The notes beneath the pieces were generated by a model that made no database searches, was not told the DNA's origin, and saw nothing but the letters and a program-made list of their open reading frames with translations. From the NCBI GenBank assembly GCA_041485165.1, contig JBGPJC010000001.1:21982-85981 (forward strand): 64,000 nt of DNA, written 5' to 3'. This document shows positions 52,529-60,372 of the stretch, one piece after another. How positions within the stretch are numbered: position 1 is the first letter of the stretch; each line of letters starts with the position of its first letter. The translations under genes were made by a program, and so were the position numbers. Source of the DNA: JAAFGT01 sp041485165. GTDB taxonomy: Bacteria; Acidobacteriota; Terriglobia; Acidiferrales; UBA7541.

Positions 52529-54970
52529 ATGAACACCCTACTGCAGGATCTTCGCTTTGCTGTGCGCATGTTGAGAAAAACGCCCGGCGTTTCGGCCATC
52601 GCCATTCTGACCCTGGCGCTCAGCATCGGCGCCAATGCCACGCTGTTTACCTGGTTCAAGGCCGCGGTGTTGCGGCCGTTGCCGGGCGCGGCGGATACCG
52701 GACGGCTCGTAACCATGAACGGCGTGCTGGGCGAGCGCGGCGGCCTCTCCAACAACTACCCCGGGTTTGTCTACTTCCGCGAGCACGCTTCGGTTTTCTC
52801 TGGGTTGACCGGCTACGAGTTGATCTTTCTGAATCTGGGCAGCGAGGGCCAGCCGGAAGTCGTGAGCGCCGGCATCGTTTCCGGAAATTATTTCGATGTG
52901 CTGGGTGTGCGGCTCGCGCGGGGCCGCGGGTTCCTGACCGATGAGGATGCCACGCCGGACACGCATCCTGTGGCGGTGATCAGCGACTCGCTGTGGCGGC
53001 GCCGTTTCGGCGCGGAACCGGGAATCATCGGCAAAGCCATCACCCTGAATCGTCATCCCTTCACCATCATTGGCGTGGCCCCCGCTCAGTTCGCGGGAAC
53101 TTATGGCGGTCTGGCCCAGGAAATCTGGGTGCCGTTCATGATGCAGAGTCAGGTCGTGCCCGACGCGGATCTTCTGAAGGGAGGATTCGGTTTTCAAATC
53201 ATGGGGCGGCTCAGTCCGGGCAAAGGCATAGCCGAGGCTCAGGCGGAGATGCATCTGCTGGCGCACCAGTTCGCGGAGACGCGCCCGGACACGCTGCGCG
53301 GCTACGATGTTCGCGTTTACCCGCTCTATCAATCCGAACGGGGAATTCAGTCCAGCATCGCCCAGGTTCTCCCCATTCTGATGGGCATCTGCGGGCTGGT
53401 GCTGCTGATCGCCTGCTCGAATGTCGCCAATCTGTTGCTGGCGCGTTCGCTCGCCCGGCGCAAGGAGGTGGCGCTGCGTCTGGCGCTGGGGGCCACGCGC
53501 ATGCGGCTGGCGCGGCAAATGCTCACCGAAAGCTTTCTGCTCGCAGCCCTGGGTGGGGCGACCGGGCTGCTGCTGGCGTTGCTGACGCGCGATTCCCTCT
53601 ACGCGCTGCTGCCCCCGTTTGGGACGAGCTTCGCATTCGATCTGAGAATTGACGGATGGGTGCTGGGCTTCACCATCGCGGCTACCCTGTTCACAGGTTT
53701 CCTTTTCGGGATGGCGCCGGTACTGCAGGCGTCGCGAGCGGACGTGGGAGCCACGCTCAAGAATGAAGCGTCATCGGTGGCCGGAGGATTTCGAAAGTCC
53801 TTCCTGCGCAACGGACTGGTGGTCTCGCAGATTGCTCTTTCCCTGGTGGCGCTGGTGTGCGCAGGACTATTCCTGCGCACACTGGAACTCGCTTTGCGCG
53901 CCAACCCGGGCTTCACCATCGCGCGGGCGCAGCTGGCCGATGTTGACCTTTCTCTGAACGGTTATGACCAGGCCCGTGGCCGCGAATTCTTCCGCCGCGC
54001 GCAGGAAACCCTGTCCAGCGTGCCCGGCGTCGAGGCGGTCAGCATTTCCAGCTATGTGCCACTGGGCCTCTCCGGCGGCGGCAATTCGCGCCGGGTCACC
54101 GTGGAAGGCTATACCCCGGGACCGCGGGAGAACGAGATTCAACACATTGTCACCGACACCATCGGTCCCGGCTACTTGCGCACGATGGGAATCCCTCTGG
54201 CGGCGGGCCGCGAGTTCACCGCCCGGGACGATGAGAACGCCCCGGGCGTCGCCGTGGTCAATGAGTCCATGGCCCATCGCTATTGGCCGGGACAGGATGC
54301 CGTCGGCAAACGTCTGATGGTTGGCGGGAAGTGGCAAGAGGTGGTGGGCGTGGCGCGCGAGATCAAGTACCGCGTGCTCGATGAGAGCCCTTCCCCCGCC
54401 ATGTACCTGCCCGCCTGGCAGAACTACTCGCCGCAGATGACCCTGGTGGTGCGCACGATGGGGGAACCTGGGGCGGTGTGGCCCGCGGCCGAGCGCGCGC
54501 TGCGGCAACTGGACAGCACGCTGCCTCTTGCGCAAGTGGCAACCCTGGCCGAGCATGCACGCAGTTCCTTCTTTCTGCAGCGCGCCGCGAGCCTGCTCCT
54601 GTCGGCATTCGGTCTGCTTGCCCTGACGCTCTCCGCGGCTGGACTCTACGGCGTGATGTCGTTTTCCGTCAACCAGCGCATGCACGAACTGGGCATCCGC
54701 GTGGCGCTGGGGGCTCAGCCCGCCAGAATCATGCGTCTCGTGCTGGGCCAGGGTCTCCTGCTCACGCTGGGGGGAGTGGCCCTCGGTCTGGCGGGAGCGT
54801 TGGCCCTGGGGCGCGTACTTTCCAGCATGCTGTTGGGCCTTAACGTTGCCGACCCGCTGACCTTTGCCTCTGTGACTCTCCTTCTCGCCGCGGTGGCGCT
54901 CGTGGCGTGCGTTTTTCCGGCGCGCCGCGCCACTCGCGTGGACCCGGTGATCACGCTGCGCCACGAATAG
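52529..54970 (+). CDS. ADOP permease 6
   Basis: 813 aa. MNTLLQDLRFAVRMLRKTPG lacks the Trp at position 5 shared by the other seven. The first domain shows PGFVYFREHASVFSGLTGY and SGNYFDVLGVRLARGRGF. The array's usual ANVANLL loop reads CSNVANLLLARSLARRKEVA, and the C-terminus ends VDPVITLRHE rather than ALRYE. It is therefore the most divergent at both ends. The stop is followed by the reverse-strand MoaD/BNR cassette, and the array resumes only at 57061. Confidence 0.93.
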   Translation: MNTLLQDLRFAVRMLRKTPGVSAIAILTLALSIGANATLFTWFKAAVLRPLPGAADTGRLVTMNGVLGERGGLSNNYPGFVYFREHASVFSGLTGYELIFLNLGSEGQPEVVSAGIVSGNYFDVLGVRLARGRGFLTDEDATPDTHPVAVISDSLWRRRFGAEPGIIGKAITLNRHPFTIIGVAPAQFAGTYGGLAQEIWVPFMMQSQVVPDADLLKGGFGFQIMGRLSPGKGIAEAQAEMHLLAHQFAETRPDTLRGYDVRVYPLYQSERGIQSSIAQVLPILMGICGLVLLIACSNVANLLLARSLARRKEVALRLALGATRMRLARQMLTESFLLAALGGATGLLLALLTRDSLYALLPPFGTSFAFDLRIDGWVLGFTIAATLFTGFLFGMAPVLQASRADVGATLKNEASSVAGGFRKSFLRNGLVVSQIALSLVALVCAGLFLRTLELALRANPGFTIARAQLADVDLSLNGYDQARGREFFRRAQETLSSVPGVEAVSISSYVPLGLSGGGNSRRVTVEGYTPGPRENEIQHIVTDTIGPGYLRTMGIPLAAGREFTARDDENAPGVAVVNESMAHRYWPGQDAVGKRLMVGGKWQEVVGVAREIKYRVLDESPSPAMYLPAWQNYSPQMTLVVRTMGEPGAVWPAAERALRQLDSTLPLAQVATLAEHARSSFFLQRAASLLLSAFGLLALTLSAAGLYGVMSFSVNQRMHELGIRVALGAQPARIMRLVLGQGLLLTLGGVALGLAGALALGRVLSSMLLGLNVADPLTFASVTLLLAAVALVACVFPARRATRVDPVITLRHE

Positions 54971-55019
54971 CTCTTCAGCGCGTGGTTGGTGGCGTTGCCC
55001 GTGAACGGGGAATAGACGC

Positions 55020-55316
55020 TTAACCGCCGGCGATGGCGCCTATGATGAGGAAGGGTTCCGCCCCCGATGCGACCGCGTCGGGCAGTGGGGCGTCCGGCAG
55101 TTCATGGGACAGATCCTCCGCGCACGCGAAGAACCTCAAGAACGGCCGGCGCTGTTGCGCCACGTGATCGCGAATCGTGCCGCGCAGCATCGGAAAGCGG
55201 ACCTCGAGCTCATCGAGGATAGCGCGCTGCGTGACCTGCCCCTTGATGTCGAGCTCCACCTCGCCGCTGACCCGCGCCAGCGTCCGCAGATGTGCCGGAA
55301 GTTCGACGCGGATCAT
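55020..55316 (-). CDS. MoaD/ThiS-like ubiquitin-fold protein
   Basis: 98 aa. It starts MIRVELPAHLRTLARVSGEV, has the beta-grasp pattern with VTQRAILDELEVRFPMLRGT, and ends in Gly-Gly (IIGAIAGG), the residues activated by MoeB/ThiF-type enzymes for sulfur transfer. No activating enzyme is nearby. Its start overlaps the stop of the BNR-repeat gene by 4 bp. I recall MoaD-like genes beside such repeat proteins in other genomes, but the joint function is not established. Confidence 0.8.
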   Translation of the reverse strand: MIRVELPAHLRTLARVSGEVELDIKGQVTQRAILDELEVRFPMLRGTIRDHVAQQRRPFLRFFACAEDLSHELPDAPLPDAVASGAEPFLIIGAIAGG

Positions 55317-56500
55317 TTCAGCGTCTGGACCTCGACGGAAAGCACGGCCGGAAGATCTCGGACGATGGGCGTCCAGCTATCTCCGGCATCGGCAGACGCG
55401 TACACCTGGCCTCCCGTGGTCCCGAAGTATATCCCGCACGATTCGAGCGAGTCGACAGCCAGGGCACTGCGCAACACGTTAACGTAGCAGTCGCGCTGCG
55501 GCAGACCTTTCGTGAGCGCCTCCCACTCGTTCCCGCCCGTGCGGCTGCGGTAGACGCGCAGCTTGCCATCGGGCACAAAGTGCTCCCCGTCACTCTTAAT
55601 GGGGATGACGTAGATGGTCTCCGGCTCGTGTGCATGAATGTCAATCACGAAACCGAAGTCGCTCGGCAGATTTCCGCTGATCTCTCGCCACAACTCGCCG
55701 GCGTCGTCGGTGCGCATGACGTCCCAGTGCTTCTGCATGAACAGCACATCCGGGCGCGAGCGGTGCATGGCGATGCGGTGAACGCAGTGGCCGACCTCGG
55801 CAGTCGGGTCGGGGATGTGCAGGGACTTCAGTCCACGGTTGATGGGCCGCCACGTCTTGCCGGCGTCGTCGGTACGGAACACACCCGCCGCGGAGATGGC
55901 AATGTAGATCCGCTGCGGATTGCGCGGATCCAGAACAATGGTATGCAGACACAGTCCACCGGCGCCGGGCGCCCAGCGGGGACCTGAGCTGTGGCCGCGC
56001 AGTCCGGCAAGCTCCTGCCAGGTCTGCCCGCCGTCGGTCGAGCGAAACAACGCCGCGTCTTCGACCCCGGCGTAGACCGTATCCGGGTCGGTGAGCGACG
56101 GTTCGAGATGCCAGACTCGCTTGAACTCCCAGGGGTGCGGCGTGCCGTCGTACCACTGGTGCGTGGTGGGCGGTTTGCCGGTTTCGGGGGACGTGTCGTT
56201 AACGAACTTGTTGCTGTCGCCTTTGGGCATACCGCCTGGGGGGGTGGCCGGTTCGCCGGGTGGTGTTCCGGGTTGGTGCCATGTCTTGCCGCCGTCATCT
56301 GACCGCTGAATGATCTGCCCGAACCAGCCGCTGCACTGCGACGCATACAGCCGGTTGGGGTCAGCGGGTGATCCCTTAAGGTGGAAGATCTCCCAGCCCG
56401 CAAAATGGGGACCGCTGACGTCCCAATTTTTGCGCTTTCCGTCCGATGTCAGAACAAACGCGCCCTTGCGTGTGCCAACCAGGAGACGTACCTTGCTCAT
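55313..56500 (-). CDS. BNR/Asp-box repeat protein (sialidase/VPS10-like propeller)
   Basis: 395 aa without a signal peptide. Asp-box motifs recur: SDDGGKTWHQ, STDGGQTWQE, TDDAGKTWRP, TDDAGELWRE and SADAGDSWTP, giving at least five blades of a beta-propeller. The N-terminus MSKVRLLVGTRKGAFVLTSD is typical of intracellular WD40/YVTN/BNR-like proteins often annotated as exo-alpha-sialidase, although the sialidase active-site residues cannot be confirmed. It is the first gene of a two-gene reverse-strand unit placed inside the ADOP array. Confidence 0.85.
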   Translation of the reverse strand: MSKVRLLVGTRKGAFVLTSDGKRKNWDVSGPHFAGWEIFHLKGSPADPNRLYASQCSGWFGQIIQRSDDGGKTWHQPGTPPGEPATPPGGMPKGDSNKFVNDTSPETGKPPTTHQWYDGTPHPWEFKRVWHLEPSLTDPDTVYAGVEDAALFRSTDGGQTWQELAGLRGHSSGPRWAPGAGGLCLHTIVLDPRNPQRIYIAISAAGVFRTDDAGKTWRPINRGLKSLHIPDPTAEVGHCVHRIAMHRSRPDVLFMQKHWDVMRTDDAGELWREISGNLPSDFGFVIDIHAHEPETIYVIPIKSDGEHFVPDGKLRVYRSRTGGNEWEALTKGLPQRDCYVNVLRSALAVDSLESCGIYFGTTGGQVYASADAGDSWTPIVRDLPAVLSVEVQTLK

Positions 56501-56728
56501 CCTTCACTCCTCCTTGTGTTTCGCTTTGAGGTGATCGAAGCTCTCCAGCCAGAACCGCCGGTCCCGCTCCAAGCACTGTGTAGGCTAACCTCGCAGAGGA
56601 ATGAGCGCAAGCAGTCGGTCATCGCATAGGTAAAGCCCTCCCCAGACCAATGCGCCGACATAGATGCCAAATTCCCGCAAACCACGCGACCTGCCGCAAG
56701 TTTCAATCAGAGGCGCGTCCTTCTCGCG

Positions 56729-56776
56729 TGGCGAGCAACCAGAGTGGATCCCCTGGTGGCTTTACGCTACGAGTGA
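56729..56776 (+). pseudogene. C-terminal remnant of an ADOP gene
   Basis: In one frame the bases read WRATRVDPLVALRYE and TGA (56774-56776), identical to the invariant end of the neighbouring permeases. Upstream of the WR codons no permease sequence is seen. The tail belongs to a former permease gene that has been deleted almost entirely. Confidence 0.8.
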
Positions 56777-56924
56777 AATCGCATCTGATGCGCGGTGAAG
56801 ATGGATTGAGAGCGTCGTCTCCCGGTCAGCGTGTTTCATTCCAGACAAAATCGGCCGGGATTGTGCGTTGTCCGTTCTTGCGACAGGGGCGTCCCGGAAG
56901 CGGGCAGTGAGGCTTGCATCGACC

Positions 56925-56969
56925 GCAGCCAACTATCTCTATCTCATTCTCTTATATATAGTTAGCTGC
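56925..56969. promoter_or_regulatory. Inverted repeat upstream of ADOP 7 (operator candidate)
   Basis: GCAGCCAACTAT (56925-56936) and ATAGTTAGCTGC (56958-56969) are inverted copies with one mismatch in 12, separated by 21 bases that include TATATATA. The site lies about 90 bp before permease 7, where a promoter is needed after the break in the array. A dimeric repressor site or a cruciform is possible. Confidence 0.4.
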
Positions 56970-57060
56970 AAATCTCCCTGGCATCCCACCTGCCCTTCAC
57001 CTGCCTGCTATCCGTGTCCTGAAGCGCGGGTCTAACCAGGAATGTACGGATGGAGGCGGG

Positions 57061-59448
57061 ATGCAAACCTTTTGGGCTGATATTCGCTACGGCGTTCGAC
57101 TGTTGCTGAAGAATCCGGGATTCTCCGTGATCGCTGTGCTGACCCTGGCCCTGGGGATCGGCGCCAACACCGCCATCTTCAGCATCGTCTATGGCGTTCT
57201 GCTGCGCCCTCTGCCCTATCCGGAAGCGCGGCGGCTGGTGCGCGTCTTCGATGTCCAGCCCAGCTACGGTCTTGCTCCGTCGGACTACCCCGAATACCTC
57301 GGCTGGAAAACGCAGTCGCAGGTGTTTGAGGAATCCGCGGCCTACTTCAACACCCCGGCCATTCTGACTGGATCGGGCACACCGGAAGAAATCCTCACGC
57401 TGCGCGCAACTTCCTCGCTGGCTACATTATTCGGTTTTGAGACGCAGTTGGGCCGCACCTTGCGCCCGGAAGAAGACTCGCGGTCGAGCGCGCGCGCAGT
57501 AGTGCTCGATTATGGATTCTGGCAAAGCCACTTTGGCGGCGATCCCGCGATCCTCGGCAAGTCCATCAACCTGAGTGGCGAGCCTTGCACTGTCGTCGGC
57601 GTCCTGCGGCGCGGGCGGCGCCTTCCGGAAAATCGCGCCATGCTCATGGGCTTGCGTCTGGACGAGAAAACCGCGCCGCGGGGCATGCACTTCTTGACCG
57701 TGGTGGGGCGCCTGCGGCCCGGTGTCTCTCTGGTGCAAGCGCGCCAGGATGCCGCCGCGGCCGCCACCCATCTGCAAAAAGAGCGCGCCACTACTCACGG
57801 TATGCAACTAGAAGGCCTGAGAGAAGACACCGTGAACGGCGCGGATACTCCGCTGCTGGTGATGCTCGGAGCAGTGGGCTTCGTGCTGCTGGTTGCCTGC
57901 GCCAACGTCGCTAACCTTCTTCTCGCCCGCGCCAAGCGGCGGCGCAAGGAGTTCGCCATTCGCGTTGCGCTGGGCGCTGGACGATGGCGGTTGGCGCGGC
58001 AATTGCTCACGGAGAGCCTTCTCCTGGGTCTGGGCGGAGGTCTGCTGGGGCTACTGCTCGCCAACTGGTCATTGGCCGGCATATTGGCGCTTCAGGCCGG
58101 AAGACTTCCGCGCGCCGATGAAGTGCAAATCGACGGCACGGTGCTGGCCTTCACCCTGTTGATTTCTCTGGCCACAAGTATGCTTTTCGGCCTGGCGCCG
58201 GTCTCGCGCATCTGGAAGACGGCGCCGCAAGACGATCTGAAAGACGCCGGCCGCGGGGCTGTGGCCGGCGCGTCGCGCCAGCGCAGCCTGCTGGTGCTTT
58301 CCGAAGTGGCGCTCTCGCTGGTCCTGCTGATTGGCGCCGGCTTGCTGTTGCGCAGCTTTACGCGGCTGCTCAGCGCCGACAAGGGTTTCGACGCGGCGCG
58401 CGTCCTCACTTTCGACCTCAATCTCTCTGGTCAAAAATATAGCCAGCCCACGCAAGAAGCGGCATTCTTCGCGCGGGTCCTGGAGCGCCTCGGGGCGCTG
58501 CCGGGAGTAGAAGCTGCCGCCGCAAGCAGCAGTCTCGCGCTGGGTGGCAATGGATCGAACGGAGACATCGCGATTGAGGGGCGCCAGTTCCCGCGCGAGA
58601 CACGCGCCATGGCCGATAAGCGCATCGTTAGCTCCCAGTTTTTTCGCGCCATGCATATCCCGGTGATCCACGGGCGGCCTTTTTCTCCGGGCGATATCGC
58701 GGGGGCTCCGCCGGTGGCCATTATCAACCAGGCGCTGGCTCGGAAATTTTTCCCCAATGAAAACCCTATCGGCAAACGCATCGACTTCATGTGGGACACC
58801 GAGGGCTGGCAGGAGATCGTCGGGGTGGTCGGCGACGTCAAGGAAGAAGCCTTGAATGTTCCCCCGGCGCCGGCCATCTACGTTCCATTCCTGCAGCGGC
58901 CTGCCTCTGCGATGACCGTGTTTCTACGCGCGAAATCTGACGACCCTGCCGCTTTGACCGCGGCCGCGCGCACCGTGGTCCTCGGCATGGACTCTCAGCA
59001 GCCTCTTTCCAACGTTCGCACTCTGGAAGATGTTGTTTCTCTATCGGTGGCCGACCGCAGGCTGACGCTCGGCCTGATGAGCGCCTTCGCGCTCCTGGCG
59101 CTGGTCTTGAGCGGCATCGGTGTCTACGGCGTGGTTTCCTATTCCGTGGCACAACGCACGAATGAGATCGGAGTGCGCCTGGCTCTGGGAGCGCAGCCCC
59201 GGGACATTCTTCACCTGGTCGTTGGGGGCGGGCTTCGCAGTGTGCTGGCCGGCGTGGGGATCGGCCTGGCGGCTTCGCTTGGCCTGACGCGGCTGATGGC
59301 CAGCCTGCTCTACAACGTCAGCCCGGCCGATCCGCTCACCTACGCTGCGGTGTCCGTACTGCTGATCGGCATCGCGCTGGCGGCGTGCTTCGTGCCCGCG
59401 CGGCGCGCCACGCGCGTCGATCCGATGGTGGCGCTGCGGTATGAGTGA
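57061..59448 (+). CDS. ADOP permease 7
   Basis: 795 aa, the shortest of the eight. MQTFWADIRYGVRLLLKNPG starts it and ARRATRVDPMVALRYE ends it. First-domain markers DYPEYLGWKTQSQVFEESAA and LATLFGFETQLGR relate it to permeases 2, 3 and 8. Compared with the others, the part between the two MacB-like units is short (KTAPQDDLKDAGRGAVAG). The second domain has SQFFRAMHIPVIHGRPFSPG and NQALARKFFPNENPIGKR. It follows the array break and probably starts a new transcript that includes the ATPase at 59574. Confidence 0.93.
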   Translation: MQTFWADIRYGVRLLLKNPGFSVIAVLTLALGIGANTAIFSIVYGVLLRPLPYPEARRLVRVFDVQPSYGLAPSDYPEYLGWKTQSQVFEESAAYFNTPAILTGSGTPEEILTLRATSSLATLFGFETQLGRTLRPEEDSRSSARAVVLDYGFWQSHFGGDPAILGKSINLSGEPCTVVGVLRRGRRLPENRAMLMGLRLDEKTAPRGMHFLTVVGRLRPGVSLVQARQDAAAAATHLQKERATTHGMQLEGLREDTVNGADTPLLVMLGAVGFVLLVACANVANLLLARAKRRRKEFAIRVALGAGRWRLARQLLTESLLLGLGGGLLGLLLANWSLAGILALQAGRLPRADEVQIDGTVLAFTLLISLATSMLFGLAPVSRIWKTAPQDDLKDAGRGAVAGASRQRSLLVLSEVALSLVLLIGAGLLLRSFTRLLSADKGFDAARVLTFDLNLSGQKYSQPTQEAAFFARVLERLGALPGVEAAAASSSLALGGNGSNGDIAIEGRQFPRETRAMADKRIVSSQFFRAMHIPVIHGRPFSPGDIAGAPPVAIINQALARKFFPNENPIGKRIDFMWDTEGWQEIVGVVGDVKEEALNVPPAPAIYVPFLQRPASAMTVFLRAKSDDPAALTAAARTVVLGMDSQQPLSNVRTLEDVVSLSVADRRLTLGLMSAFALLALVLSGIGVYGVVSYSVAQRTNEIGVRLALGAQPRDILHLVVGGGLRSVLAGVGIGLAASLGLTRLMASLLYNVSPADPLTYAAVSVLLIGIALAACFVPARRATRVDPMVALRYE

Positions 59449-59573
59449 TAGCGCTGGAGAGATGGCAGATTGACATTCGATTTTCGGCTCGCGGCCGGCA
59501 ACTGTAGACTGTTGACATTCCATCTTCGCCGGGGCGAGTGCGCGATAACGGCAGCAGTGGAAAGGGAGAAATC

Positions 59574-60269
59574 ATGATTAAGATGCGCAGCATCGAAAAA
59601 TCCTATCCCGTCGGCGCGGGACGCTCCTGGGTACTGCGCCGCGTCGATCTGGACATCCGCGAAGGCGAGTTCCTGACCATCATGGGGCCATCGGGCGCGG
59701 GCAAGTCATCGCTGATGGCCATTCTGGGAATGCTCGACGGCGACTGGAAAGGCGAGTTTTTCCTGTACGAAAATGCCGTTCACAAACTGAAAAACCAGCA
59801 GCGTGTCGAGCTGCACAAACGCTACGTCGGCTTTGTCTTCCAGCAATATCACCTGCTGGACAATCTGACCGTGGCGGAGAATCTCGATCTGCCGCTTTCC
59901 TATCGCGATTTGAAAAAACCCGAGCGCCAGTCCATCGTCGCCGACGTCCTCGACCGCTTCCAGATCGTGGGCAAGAAGGACCTCTACCCCAGCCAGCTCT
60001 CCGGCGGGCAACAGCAACTGGTCGCCGTGGCCCGCGCGGTGATCGGCAACCCCAAGCTGGTCCTCGCCGACGAGCCCACCGGAAGCCTGCACTCCAGCCA
60101 GGGCAAGATGATCATGGACCTGCTCAAGGGATTGAACGACCAGGGCACCACCATCGTCCAGGTGACCCACAACGAGAATTGGGCCGCCTACGGTGACCGC
60201 ATCATCCAGCTCCTCGACGGCTGGGTGGCCAACAGCGATGAAAAGAAAGCGGTGACCAGCGGTTCGTAA
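59574..60269 (+). CDS. ABC transporter ATP-binding protein 2 (MacB-like)
   Basis: About 231 aa from the ATG at 59574 (GGAAAGGGAGAAATC upstream); a longer in-frame start is not supported. Walker A is GPSGAGKSS (residues 38-46), Walker B LVLADEPTG and the switch His is in VTHNENW. Two positions differ from the ATPase at 38580: the signature is LSGGQQQLVAVARA (Leu for Arg after QQQ), and the D-loop reads GSLHSSQ, with His where Asp is usual. It sits between permeases 7 and 8 and is therefore a likely partner of both. Confidence 0.9.
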   Translation: MIKMRSIEKSYPVGAGRSWVLRRVDLDIREGEFLTIMGPSGAGKSSLMAILGMLDGDWKGEFFLYENAVHKLKNQQRVELHKRYVGFVFQQYHLLDNLTVAENLDLPLSYRDLKKPERQSIVADVLDRFQIVGKKDLYPSQLSGGQQQLVAVARAVIGNPKLVLADEPTGSLHSSQGKMIMDLLKGLNDQGTTIVQVTHNENWAAYGDRIIQLLDGWVANSDEKKAVTSGS

Positions 60270-60372
60270 GAGCCTCGCCGCTCGGTGCGGAGTAGGAACT
60301 TCCCCGGGCGAATGGTTCCATTTTCGATTTTGAAGTTTCGATTTTCGACTCTTGTCTAAATGAGGAGAGGTA

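Larger units (their letters stand above)
56501..57060. other. Gene-free stretch before ADOP 7
   Basis: About 560 bp. Two things can be recognised: the C-terminal codons of a lost ADOP gene (56729-56776) and a long inverted repeat (56925-56969) in AT-rich DNA ahead of permease 7. No other coding frame is convincing. Confidence 0.5.
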
